Shown in pieces: positions 1 through 7,337 of a DNA stretch of 26,586 bases. Source of the stretch: Candidatus Izemoplasma sp. (lineage in GTDB: Bacteria > Bacillota_I > Bacilli_A > Izemoplasmatales > Izemoplasmataceae); contig SKIY01000023.1 in the NCBI GenBank assembly GCA_007116205.1, positions 1-26,586 of the forward strand, read 5' to 3'. Numbering within the stretch: the first letter of the stretch is position 1; each line of letters starts with the position of its first letter. The notes beneath the pieces were generated by a model. The model was not told the DNA's origin and searched no databases. It was given only the letters and a program-made list of their open reading frames with translations. A program made the translations under genes and the position numbers.

Positions 1-293
1 ATCCCGTATTTTTCCGCCGCCATAGCCGCCGCACTAAACCCGTGATATAACGGTTCCGTAAAATCCTTTAAAATAGAAACATCATACCGCTTTAATATCC
101 ACTTTTTATGTGTCTTTACAGAAACATACTTCGTCAAATCGTGTAAATACGATAATACCTCTAATTGTTCAAGATCCGCTCCATAAATTTTACCGAGTTT
201 AACCGCCGTGTCACGAACACCATAAACATGATTTAACCGATCGACTGAATGCTTATATGCATCTAAAAAGTCCGCTTTAATCCGTTTTATCAT
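1..293 (-). CDS. yqeK: YqeK-family HD-domain hydrolase, partial (3' end beyond window)
   Basis: The first 97 codons of an HD-superfamily protein are present and the rest lies left of position 1. YqeK proteins are metal-dependent hydrolases that cleave Ap4A symmetrically to ADP. The translation shows a first metal-binding His (H22, HVYGV), the HD pair H51-D52 (YLHDLTKY) and a third His in YHGFSA (H84), in YqeK spacing. ATG at 293 overlaps the yqeH TGA as ATGA, with GCGAGG upstream, so translation is probably coupled. In B. subtilis yqeK follows nadD; here it directly follows yqeH. In some mycoplasmas the HD domain is fused to NadD, but this protein starts straight at the HD domain. Family is clear; substrate is inferred from family. 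Confidence 0.82.
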   Translation of the reverse strand, partial: MIKRIKADFLDAYKHSVDRLNHVYGVRDTAVKLGKIYGADLEQLEVLSYLHDLTKYVSVKTHKKWILKRYDVSILKDFTEPLYHGFSAAAMAAEKYG

Positions 294-1384
294 ATTAACG
301 CCTCGCGCACATACGGGGTAATCCCTTTCGGTGTTTTAATCACTACCGTGCCATGGCCAATCAGCGTGATAAACCCAACCCCAGGAATAACAACATCACG
401 TTTTTTGGTGGTTTTAAATGACACTTGTTTAGCTGTGCGTTCAAACACTGTTTCTGTCTCTCCCGGTGGTACCAATAAACCTTGAACGTGTGCTTCATAA
501 AAAGCATCCGCCTCATCCAACTTACGGCGATGGATATACAGTTTATCAGATACATACACCACTAAATCTGACCGATCACCACTGATAAAATCAACTTGCA
601 CAAGCCCCCCTAAAAACAAAGTCTGATCCGGGTTTAACTGAAAGACTTTTGGTTTAACCTCTTTTTTAGGTTGAATCGATTGATAAGATGCTTCGTTTAA
701 CAAATGGGCAATATGGTTTTTATTCAACAACCCTGGTGTATCATAAAGCGTTTGATTTTCAAACGGAATCGGAATCAATCCCTGTGTCGTATTACGACTA
801 TTAGAAACCGTAATAAGCCCTTCTTTCATCGCCACACTCGCTGCTAACATCGCATTAATCAAACTGCTTTTACCAACATTAGTTGCCCCAACAACATAAA
901 TATCTTTTCCTTCACTCAATGTCGCTATTTTATCGAGTAACGTATCGATTTCATATTTTTTTAAAGCACTAACCATCAGTACATCAATCGCATGAATTCC
1001 TGCTTGTTTTAAATATTTTAAAATGCGATGTCGAAGTTTACCATCATTAACAATCTTAGGTAATAAATCGCGTTTATTAACAACGACAAGGACATCTTTT
1101 TTTTCCGTAATCTTATGAATTTGTGGCATCATTGAGCCTTCAAGATCAAAAGCATCTAACACATTAACAATTAATACATCCTTTTTAGCTATAAAAGACA
1201 ACAGCTCATAATACGTTGACGCATCGACATATGAGGGCGTTATTTCACCATAGTGACGTAGCCTAAAACACCGTTGACATAATATCATTTCAGCTTCATC
1301 TATTTTTTTAGGGGTAAAAAATGGTGCTTGTTTATCCGTGTTTTGTAACACCCCACCACAACCAACACACCGTACATCACTCAT
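290..1384 (-). CDS. yqeH: YqeH, circularly permuted GTPase of 30S ribosome assembly
   Basis: YqeH is a cytoplasmic GTPase needed for 30S subunit and 16S rRNA maturation. The 364-residue product opens with a zinc finger (C6, C9, C36, C39). GTPase motifs come in permuted order: G4 NKRD (103-106), G5 SAL (139-141), G1 GATNVGKSS (166-174), switch-I threonines near 199-200, then G3 DTPG (215-218). About 145 C-terminal residues follow, as expected for the RNA-binding part of the family. G4-before-G1 order plus the zinc finger separates it from RsgA and YlqF. Its ATG overlaps the end of yqeG by 8 bases, and its own stop overlaps the yqeK start. Confidence 0.95.
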   Translation of the reverse strand: MSDVRCVGCGGVLQNTDKQAPFFTPKKIDEAEMILCQRCFRLRHYGEITPSYVDASTYYELLSFIAKKDVLIVNVLDAFDLEGSMMPQIHKITEKKDVLVVVNKRDLLPKIVNDGKLRHRILKYLKQAGIHAIDVLMVSALKKYEIDTLLDKIATLSEGKDIYVVGATNVGKSSLINAMLAASVAMKEGLITVSNSRNTTQGLIPIPFENQTLYDTPGLLNKNHIAHLLNEASYQSIQPKKEVKPKVFQLNPDQTLFLGGLVQVDFISGDRSDLVVYVSDKLYIHRRKLDEADAFYEAHVQGLLVPPGETETVFERTAKQVSFKTTKKRDVVIPGVGFITLIGHGTVVIKTPKGITPYVREALI

Positions 1385-1946
1385 AACGCGTGTCCAACTT
1401 TAAGGCTTCATAAATATCTGGATACTTACGCTTAATTTTCTTCAACATCTTTTGTTCTAGCCAACGGTTCAAGCGCGTATACCACTTTTCTGTTTTTTGT
1501 CGAATCGGTTTGACCAAAATAACATCATAGCCACATCTTCTAGCGCCATAAACATCCGTCATTAACTGATCCCCAATCACCAACATCTCACCTTTTTGGT
1601 AATATGAATCCGTATGTCGCATCGCTTTTTTAAATCCTGACTTTAGTGGTTTTTTCGCATTCGCTACATAACGAACACCTAAATCATCCGCATAATGTTT
1701 AACACGATACGTACGATTATTAGAAATGAGCACAATTTCATAACCCATAGTTTTTAACTTTTTAATAAATGTTTTCTGTTTTGGCGATGCTTTTATCTCA
1801 TCATACGGAATCAACGTATTATCTAAATCAATCAACAAAACACGCTTACCAATATTATGGTAAAGCGTTTGAAAATCAATATCGTAAATTGTCGCATAAT
1901 GTCCGCGGGGAATGAATAACTTCGTTCTCAAAAAAAACTGTATCAT
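1377..1946 (-). CDS. yqeG: YqeG-family HAD phosphatase
   Basis: This is a 189-residue HAD-superfamily (class IIIA) phosphatase. HAD motif I is LLIDLDNTL with nucleophile D40 and D42; motif II is the serine in VLISNN (S75); the lysine of motif III lies near K99-K102; motif IV is GDQLMTD (D126, D131). The YqeG family is related to the Gep4/PGPP phosphatidylglycerophosphatases, so a lipid-phosphate role is possible, but the substrate is not shown by sequence. ATG at 1946 is preceded by GTAGGAGGTAAATT, an excellent ribosome binding site. The gene lies 17 bases after the YgjP-like gene and overlaps yqeH; the yqeG-yqeH pair is a classic Firmicutes neighbour pair. Confidence 0.92.
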   Translation of the reverse strand: MIQFFLRTKLFIPRGHYATIYDIDFQTLYHNIGKRVLLIDLDNTLIPYDEIKASPKQKTFIKKLKTMGYEIVLISNNRTYRVKHYADDLGVRYVANAKKPLKSGFKKAMRHTDSYYQKGEMLVIGDQLMTDVYGARRCGYDVILVKPIRQKTEKWYTRLNRWLEQKMLKKIKRKYPDIYEALKLDTRYE

Positions 1947-1963
1947 AATTTACCTCCTACCAA

Positions 1964-2698
1964 TTAAGCATCAAGTGCTTGAATAAGTCCTTTAAAGCCA
2001 TCTTTATACAATCTACTACGCAAATAGTTTAACTGCACACGGGCATGTTTATAATCTGGATACAACGTTGCAAAAAACTGATAAAACGCTTTAGAATGAT
2101 TTTGGTGCACAAGATGACTAATTTCATGAAGAAAAATAAAGGTTAAAAAGTTCTTTGGATAATGAATCAGCTCAAGATTCATAGTCACCTTCAAAGCCTT
2201 CGGTTGACAGCTTCCAAATTTACTCTTTAACTGTTTGACACGAAAACTTAACTGCTTTAAATCAGTGCCTTGAACTGCATATCGGTACTTTAAAACTAGC
2301 GCTTCTAACGCTTCTTCAAAAACCGTTTGTAAATACGCAGTAATTCGTTTTTTTACCGCATCACGATCCGCATCTACACCAAATACAATTAACCGGTTTC
2401 CTTCTTTTCGAATAGCCGGTTTCCCGCTTTCTTGCACAATTTTCACCGGTTCGTTAAAAATCGTAATCGTTTGGCCTACTTGATAATCTACATTTAAATC
2501 ATATAGTGGTGACATCTTTAAAATCGTATCGCGATGCGCATCAATCATGTTTTCAATTGTGCTACGCCGACAATGTTTTGGTGCAGTGACAGTGTATAAC
2601 CCCGCTGTTTTAGGGCGCACAATAATCCGTTTTTGATGCCGTCTTTTAGACACTTCAAACTGATACACCTGATCGCCAATATGCTTGCTGATAATCAT
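1964..2698 (-). CDS. YgjP-like (DUF45) zinc metallopeptidase
   Basis: This 244-residue protein matches the YgjP/UPF0758-independent DUF45 metallopeptidase family (YgjP-like domain). The zinc motif is HEISH (H191, E192, H195) followed by NHSKAF (residues 200-205), and an upstream KSKFGSC stretch corresponds to the family's RWGSC element. There is no signal peptide or membrane helix, so it is probably cytoplasmic. The biological substrate is not known to me. ATG at 2698 overlaps the mtnN TGA as ATGA, so it is probably co-translated with mtnN and part of the mtnN-yqeGH-yqeK unit. B. subtilis does not have this gene here as far as I recall. SprT was considered, but the spacing of the third ligand fits YgjP better. 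Confidence 0.85.
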   Translation of the reverse strand: MIISKHIGDQVYQFEVSKRRHQKRIIVRPKTAGLYTVTAPKHCRRSTIENMIDAHRDTILKMSPLYDLNVDYQVGQTITIFNEPVKIVQESGKPAIRKEGNRLIVFGVDADRDAVKKRITAYLQTVFEEALEALVLKYRYAVQGTDLKQLSFRVKQLKSKFGSCQPKALKVTMNLELIHYPKNFLTFIFLHEISHLVHQNHSKAFYQFFATLYPDYKHARVQLNYLRSRLYKDGFKGLIQALDA

Positions 2699-3381
2699 AG
2701 CGCATCAATAAGTTTTACAAGCAGTTTAGCAGCATTTTCAGACGATTCCGCCAAAAAAGCGCTAAACCCTTCTGATTGCGCTGGTTCACCGATGACATCA
2801 GAAATCGCCCGCAAGATCAAATGCGGCACCTTTTCTAATGTACAGACTTGTGCGATTGCCGCAGCTTCCATCTCGACCGCATAGACATTTTCATAAAGCG
2901 CTAAAATCGCTTCAATCGATGCTTTACGCGTAATAAACTGATCTCCCGAAGCAATCATCCCACTTCGGTAATGAATCCCCGCTTGTTCAGCAATATCCAT
3001 CGCAAGCGCTTTTAATGCTTTATCGCTTTTAAACACCACCTCTGCCCCTGGAACTTGTCCATAGGCATAATTAAAAGCAGTCACATCAACATCGTGATGA
3101 ACCACCCCTGAGGCAATAATGGTCGTTCCTAAAGCAACGTTCACACCACCTGCAACACCGCTGTTTAAAACCGCCTCTACGGCATACGTATTTATCAGTA
3201 GTGTTGTTGCATAGGCCGCATTAACTTTGCCAATACCCGACAAAACACAGACACAGTTGTGACTGTTATGTTTGACATGATATACTTTTAAGCTTTTACA
3301 TGTTTCACTTTTAAAATCATCTACTTTGCTTAAAAACGCATCAAGTTCTTCCTGCATTGCAAATATAATACCGATTTTCAT
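2695..3381 (-). CDS. mtnN: 5'-methylthioadenosine/S-adenosylhomocysteine nucleosidase
   Basis: MtnN (Pfs) cleaves adenine from methylthioadenosine, S-adenosylhomocysteine and 5'-deoxyadenosine, clearing by-products of SAM-dependent reactions in the cytoplasm. The product is 228 residues, the normal length. It begins MKIGIIFAM with E11 of the active site, carries the SGIGKVNAA ribose/phosphate loop (48-56), AVEMEAAA (168-175, the nucleoside-binding Glu pair) and RAISD with catalytic D195. The open frame extends 11 codons upstream, but I chose ATG at 3381 because AGGTGG sits just ahead of it and homology begins there. It lies right behind the greA hairpin with no room for an independent promoter, so it probably depends on read-through. 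Confidence 0.95.
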   Translation of the reverse strand: MKIGIIFAMQEELDAFLSKVDDFKSETCKSLKVYHVKHNSHNCVCVLSGIGKVNAAYATTLLINTYAVEAVLNSGVAGGVNVALGTTIIASGVVHHDVDVTAFNYAYGQVPGAEVVFKSDKALKALAMDIAEQAGIHYRSGMIASGDQFITRKASIEAILALYENVYAVEMEAAAIAQVCTLEKVPHLILRAISDVIGEPAQSEGFSAFLAESSENAAKLLVKLIDAL

Positions 3382-3399
3382 ATTGCACCACCTACACGA

Positions 3400-3424
3400 A
3401 AAAAAGAATGGCAAGCATTCTTTA
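3400..3424 (-). terminator. Hairpin with U-tract after greA
   Basis: Read on the minus strand, AAAGAATG-CTTGC-CATTCTTT forms an 8-bp stem with a 5-base loop, followed by a run of T. The greA stop codon TAA is the start of the 5' arm. The stem is A/U-rich, so termination may be incomplete. mtnN begins 19 bases further on with no visible promoter, which suggests an attenuating terminator. Confidence 0.65.
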
Positions 3425-3895
3425 TTTCACTTCAACAATCTTAACAGTAATCTCTTTATTCGCATCCGTTTTAAACATTACACGCTCACCTTGTTTTTTT
3501 CCAATGACCGCTTTTCCAACCGGTGATTCATTAGAAATTCTACTGTTTAATGGATCCGCCTCAAGCGTTCCCACGATTGTGTAAAGCTTTGGATCTTGCC
3601 CGTTAATTTGGAGTACAACACGCTTACCAATATTCACTTTATTTGATTGGTCCTCTTTAATAATTTCTGCATGTTTAATAAAGTTTTCAAGTTCCTTAAT
3701 GCGCTTTTCAATGCGCGCTTGTTCTTCACGTGCCGCATCATAATCAGCGTTTTCACTTAAATCGCCTTGCGCACGTGCATCCTTCAAAGCTTCAAGATTA
3801 CGCTCGCGCTCATCGGTCTTTAATGTTTCTAACTCGTTTTTAAGCTCTTCAAGACCTTTTTTCGTTAATTTATAAGTATTGTTTTTCTCGTTCAT
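3422..3895 (-). CDS. greA: Transcription elongation factor GreA
   Basis: GreA inserts into the RNA polymerase secondary channel and stimulates cleavage of backtracked transcripts. The product is 158 residues, exactly the usual length. The N-terminal coiled coil (about 8-75) carries the acidic tip GDLSENADYD with D45 and E48, the catalytic metal-coordinating pair. The C-terminal FKBP-like domain includes SPVGKAVIGKKQGE. An upstream in-frame ATG at 3916 exists, but ATG at 3895 follows TTTTGGAGGCGTATT, a near-ideal ribosome binding site, and matches family starts. It has its own promoter in the gap after trhP2. Confidence 0.96.
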   Translation of the reverse strand: MNEKNNTYKLTKKGLEELKNELETLKTDERERNLEALKDARAQGDLSENADYDAAREEQARIEKRIKELENFIKHAEIIKEDQSNKVNIGKRVVLQINGQDPKLYTIVGTLEADPLNSRISNESPVGKAVIGKKQGERVMFKTDANKEITVKIVEVK

Positions 3896-3929
3896 AATAC
3901 GCCTCCAAAATTGCATTTATATGCTAGGT

Positions 3930-3958
3930 ATTTTACCACGTTTTTCCTTCCATAACAA
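3930..3958 (-). promoter_or_regulatory. Probable sigma-A promoter for greA
   Basis: On the minus strand, TTGTTA (3953-3958) and TAAAAT (3930-3935) are separated by 17 bases, about 35 bases ahead of the greA start codon. Both boxes are near consensus. Confidence 0.6.
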
Positions 3959-3962
3959 CCTT

Positions 3963-5159
3963 TTACTTACGCTTTGCTTTTCTTAACATATCATAAGGCT
4001 GAAGTGGCATAGGAATGATAAACTTAAGCATTTGTTTCGGATGCCTCGCGACATCAACTTCTGTATCCGTTTCAACATCCTTTATCGCTTCAACAACGAA
4101 GCTCACAGGTTCAAAATTCGGACTTAACACCTCTAGTAGGTCACCTGCTTCAAAATAATTCCGTTGTTCAACAACCGTTTCAAATGTCTGGTCATTTTGC
4201 GCATGCACAATCCCTACGAACGCCTGCGTCGGTTGCTCACTGCGCAAATTATAAAGCTGCTCATTCACCGTTGTCATCCCTTGCATAAAGCCATGACTGG
4301 TCAATCTGTTTTCTGCTTTTTTAATTTCTAACAAATATTTCGGTAAATCCACTTCTAAATCATCACATATATCATCAATCAACTTACGATACGTTTTAAC
4401 TACCGTCGCAATATAGTGAACACTTTTCATCCGGCCTTCTATTTTTAAAGACGCCACACCAATATCTACAAGGTCCGATATATGTCTAACGGTTTGTAAA
4501 TCCTTAGAACTCATAGAAAACGACATACATGTATTTAACTGTTTATCATCCTCAAATATATCATAATCCCAGCGACAAGAATGCGCGCACCCACCGCGAT
4601 TCGCATCGCGATCAGTCATATTGTTTGATAGCGTACATTTACCAGAATAAGACACACACATCCCACCATGAATAAAGACCTCGATATCAATCGGACTCGC
4701 ATTTTGAATCATCCGAATCTCATCAAGGTTTAACTCGCGTGCTAAAACAATGCGTTTAATGCCTTGATCCGCCCAAAACTGTATCGCTTGCGAATTGGTT
4801 GTTGATTGTTGTGTCGATAAATGAATTTCTAAATTGGTATGGGTTGATGCAATATCAATAATTGCCGCTGAGGCACAAATTATCGCATCAACGTTCGCTT
4901 TCTCTAACGCTTTTAAATAGGTAATCAAGCCATCTAAATCGCCACTTTGTGGAATAATATTCGTCGTTACATACACTTTTTTATTTAAACGATGCGCAAA
5001 GCGACACGCAGCTTCAATAGTCTCTAAATCAAAGTTTGACGCGCGGGCTCTTAACGAAAACTGCTTCCCACCAATAAAAACAGCATCGGCACCATAAAGT
5101 AAAGCAATTTTTAATTTCTCTAAATCACCAGCAGGTGCTAACAATTCAGGTTTTCTCAT
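3963..5159 (-). CDS. trhP2: U32-family tRNA U34 hydroxylation protein, Fe-S subunit (YrrO/TrhP2 type)
   Basis: U32 'peptidase' family member, 398 residues. In B. subtilis YrrN and YrrO (TrhP1/TrhP2) are needed for prephenate-dependent 5-hydroxylation of U34 in tRNA. The N-terminal barrel begins PELLAPAGD (4-12) with YGADAVFIGG (22-31). The U32 signature EVFIHGGMCVSYSGKC (160-175) and RGGCAHSC (188-195) supply C168, C175, C191 and C195, a likely iron-sulfur cluster set. A C-terminal beta-barrel-type extension follows from about residue 310. ATG at 5159 abuts the trhP1 stop with zero gap and uses AAAGGAGGG inside trhP1. It closes the alaS-to-trhP2 run before greA's own promoter. Confidence 0.92.
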   Translation of the reverse strand: MRKPELLAPAGDLEKLKIALLYGADAVFIGGKQFSLRARASNFDLETIEAACRFAHRLNKKVYVTTNIIPQSGDLDGLITYLKALEKANVDAIICASAAIIDIASTHTNLEIHLSTQQSTTNSQAIQFWADQGIKRIVLARELNLDEIRMIQNASPIDIEVFIHGGMCVSYSGKCTLSNNMTDRDANRGGCAHSCRWDYDIFEDDKQLNTCMSFSMSSKDLQTVRHISDLVDIGVASLKIEGRMKSVHYIATVVKTYRKLIDDICDDLEVDLPKYLLEIKKAENRLTSHGFMQGMTTVNEQLYNLRSEQPTQAFVGIVHAQNDQTFETVVEQRNYFEAGDLLEVLSPNFEPVSFVVEAIKDVETDTEVDVARHPKQMLKFIIPMPLQPYDMLRKAKRK

Positions 5160-6029
5160 CTATTGCCCTCCTTTACTTGTGACAGTTTCTTTAAAATAAA
5201 ACCCTTGATCATGGTCATCATATGACCTTGATAACGGTTTTTTTGCCAGCGCATTGTGGTAATCCTTAATAATATCGACCACGTCTGCTTCATCGACGAA
5301 CAATGTATCTATAACCATCGTCGAAACACAACTGCTTAACACATCGATTACAGAAAAACTTGCAAGTGGCTTGGCACGAAATATATGTGTCCCTGCTCGG
5401 TCTTGAACAATAGGATAGGCTTCATCCCGTGTCGCTTCAACCAATTTCAAGTTTTTCTTATCTTTAACAACGTGGGCATCTTGATCTGATGTATGTTTAA
5501 AATAGTTTTCAACTAACGGCCGCCTCGAGTGAAACATATTTAAAAAACCATGCCCCACCACGACCAAATCTAGTGCCCCTTTTGACATTGTTTTTATGCC
5601 ATCTAAAGTCACTTCTCTACTAACAACAAGCTGTTTTAAGCCAATCTTATTAAAAAAGACCGTGTCCTCATAACTTGTGGTATACGTTTCAGGGTAATAA
5701 ATCATTTTCTCAACCATTTGATGCTTTTTCGCAAAATTTAGTAATGCTAAATCAGCAAACATGATACCATCGATATCAAGTTTAGAGAGCTTCTCAAATA
5801 CATCCAATGCACCATCAAGTTCGGTCTCGTGCAGCAACGCATTCATCAATACCCAAATTTCACCGTTAAGTTGATGAATGCTTGTTATTACTTCTTTAAT
5901 CGCTTCAATACTAAACGACTGATCAACACGCATCGAAAACCCATCAACACCAACAATAAACACCTGCGCTCCAGCTGCTTTATACTTCTTAATATACGCT
6001 TTATGAGAAAGGGTTATAGCAAATTTCAT
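5160..6029 (-). CDS. trhP1: U32-family tRNA hydroxylation protein lacking the Cys motif (YrrN/TrhP1 type)
   Basis: This shorter U32 homologue (289 residues) corresponds to B. subtilis YrrN (TrhP1), the partner gene of YrrO in tRNA U34 hydroxylation. It keeps the barrel features (AQVFIVGVDGFSMR, residues 21-34; GLKQLVVSREVTLD; LVVVGHGFLNMFHSRRPL), but the signature cysteines are absent and the protein has a single Cys (in SSCVST). It therefore cannot hold the same cluster as its neighbour and may act as a heteromeric partner; that is inference. The start at 6029 is preceded by AAGAAGAGGTGACAT, whose Shine-Dalgarno overlaps the trmR stop codon, implying tight translational coupling. Confidence 0.88.
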   Translation of the reverse strand: MKFAITLSHKAYIKKYKAAGAQVFIVGVDGFSMRVDQSFSIEAIKEVITSIHQLNGEIWVLMNALLHETELDGALDVFEKLSKLDIDGIMFADLALLNFAKKHQMVEKMIYYPETYTTSYEDTVFFNKIGLKQLVVSREVTLDGIKTMSKGALDLVVVGHGFLNMFHSRRPLVENYFKHTSDQDAHVVKDKKNLKLVEATRDEAYPIVQDRAGTHIFRAKPLASFSVIDVLSSCVSTMVIDTLFVDEADVVDIIKDYHNALAKKPLSRSYDDHDQGFYFKETVTSKGGQ

Positions 6030-6032
6030 ATG

Positions 6033-6668
6033 TCACCTCTTCTTGATGCTTAAACTCATCCCATCACCAATTGGATAAATCATCGTATCAAAATCTTTAC
6101 GGTTTAACACATATGCATTAAACTGTTCAATTTTTTTCGTTAACGCCCGTACGTTTTTTGATGGTGGTTCAGTTCCAACTAAGCCATGAAATAATAAATT
6201 ATCGGTAATAATTATACCACCTGGTCGTAAATAGGGTTCAAAACGCTCAAAAAAACGCTGAGATTGCGCTTTTGCAGCATCAATAAAAATTAAATCATAA
6301 ACCGTATTACCTTCAGGTGTATACATAAGTGCATCTTTTTTAACAAGTTTTACACGCTCAAAAACATCATAATCGATAAAGTGTTGCAATGCTAACGCTT
6401 GCATGTTTTCATCGCGTTCTACTGTCGTAATCTGAACGCTTTCATTCGCTTTAGCAAGACCGATAGCACTATACCCGATCGCCGTCCCTATTTCAAGAAT
6501 ATTTTTCGCTTCAGTCAGTTTACTTATCTGCTGGATAAAGCGTAAGCCTTCATCCGCAATAATAGGAATGCGATGTTCCTTTGCATACGCTTTTAAGGGT
6601 TTTAGTACTGTATTTTGAGCATGGCATGGTAACGATGCTAAATAGGTGTTACTCTGATTCATGTTCAT
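6033..6668 (-). CDS. trmR: tRNA 5-hydroxyuridine methyltransferase (TrmR/YrrM)
   Basis: SAM-dependent O-methyltransferase of the YrrM type. B. subtilis TrmR methylates 5-hydroxyuridine at tRNA position 34 to 5-methoxyuridine, completing the pathway begun by the next two genes. The 211-residue class I fold has motif I LEIGTAIGYS (58-67), acidic E84 for the SAM ribose, FIDAAK (128-133) and the metal-binding TDN (155-157). ATG at 6668 was chosen; a TTG just before it and an ATG two codons on are alternatives. It overlaps the yrzB end by 20 bases, with no strong Shine-Dalgarno, so coupling is likely. In B. subtilis mltG (yrrL) lies between yrzB and this gene; here there is no space for it. Confidence 0.92.
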   Translation of the reverse strand: MNMNQSNTYLASLPCHAQNTVLKPLKAYAKEHRIPIIADEGLRFIQQISKLTEAKNILEIGTAIGYSAIGLAKANESVQITTVERDENMQALALQHFIDYDVFERVKLVKKDALMYTPEGNTVYDLIFIDAAKAQSQRFFERFEPYLRPGGIIITDNLLFHGLVGTEPPSKNVRALTKKIEQFNAYVLNRKDFDTMIYPIGDGMSLSIKKR

Positions 6669-6909
6669 CAAAATACTGTTCTATTTGTTCCTCGATTTCA
6701 TCCCATTCATCATCCGTCTCAACAGGCATCAGTTTGCCCCCATCACTATCCGCTTCATTGTAAATATACGCAAACAACTCTTCTGATTCTCCTGGTTCTT
6801 TAAAAATCACATACGACTTATTGGTGCGTTCTGAAGTAAAAGTAAACAAAATCTCATAATCATATGTTTTACCTTGATCGTCTTCTACGCGTAATGTACG
6901 TTCATCCAT
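6649..6909 (-). CDS. yrzB: DUF1292 protein (YrzB family)
   Basis: A small acidic protein of 86 residues matching the DUF1292/YrzB family: a compact beta-rich front half (DDQGKTYDYEILFTF, then KSYVIFKEP, ELFAYIYNEAD) and a strongly acidic tail (DDEWDEIEEQIEQYFDEHE). No biochemical role is established to my knowledge. Its position directly after ruvX (11-base gap) is conserved in Firmicutes. ATG at 6909 follows ATAGGAGGATTATTT, an excellent ribosome binding site. Confidence 0.88.
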   Translation of the reverse strand: MDERTLRVEDDQGKTYDYEILFTFTSERTNKSYVIFKEPGESEELFAYIYNEADSDGGKLMPVETDDEWDEIEEQIEQYFDEHESE

Positions 6910-6920
6910 AAATAATCCTC

Positions 6921-7337
6921 CTATGATTTCGCATCGAGATAGCTTTGCAAAATAACAACTGCGGCCGCTTCATCAATGCGTGATTTCCTTTTCTTACGGT
7001 TCATTTTACTGTGAATCATCGTACTTTGAGCCATCTTACTACTCAATCGTTCATCCCAAAGCACCACCGGTACATCTGTTTGTGCCGCTAACAAGACTTT
7101 AAAATCTTTACTAATTATAGATTGACTGCCTTCACTACCATCCATATTTTTAGGGTAGCCAAGGACAATTGTTTCAACCGGTTCTTTTGCAAGCCAATAC
7201 AACACCCGACCTACCGCATAATCATATCGGTCGGCTTCAAAACGAAACGTTTCTAAGCCGCGGGCCAACATATGATGGGCATCACTAATCGCAATCCCCA
7301 AGGTACGCGTCCCTAAATCTAAGCCGAGCACTTTCAT
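6921..7337 (-). CDS. ruvX: RuvX/YqgF-family pre-16S rRNA nuclease / Holliday junction resolvase-like
   Basis: RNase H-fold protein of 138 residues, the usual size. YqgF (YrrK) processes the 5' end of pre-16S rRNA, and some members resolve Holliday junctions. The sequence starts MKVLGLDLGTRTLGIA with catalytic D7, has ETIVLGYPKNMDGSEG (55-70), DERLSS (95-100, acidic E96) and RIDEAAAVVILQSYL with D122, completing the acidic triad. Its ATG overlaps the alaS TGA as ATGA, so it is translated behind alaS. The usual intervening yrzL (IreB) gene is absent. With yqeH and greA, this window is rich in ribosome-biogenesis and transcription functions. Confidence 0.93.
   Translation of the reverse strand: MKVLGLDLGTRTLGIAISDAHHMLARGLETFRFEADRYDYAVGRVLYWLAKEPVETIVLGYPKNMDGSEGSQSIISKDFKVLLAAQTDVPVVLWDERLSSKMAQSTMIHSKMNRKKRKSRIDEAAAVVILQSYLDAKS

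Noticed and set aside
3382..3414. Upstream in-frame start extending mtnN by 11 residues
   Set aside because: It begins inside the terminator hairpin, and the extension (MPFFFSCRWCN) is not family-like; ATG at 3381 has its own ribosome binding site.
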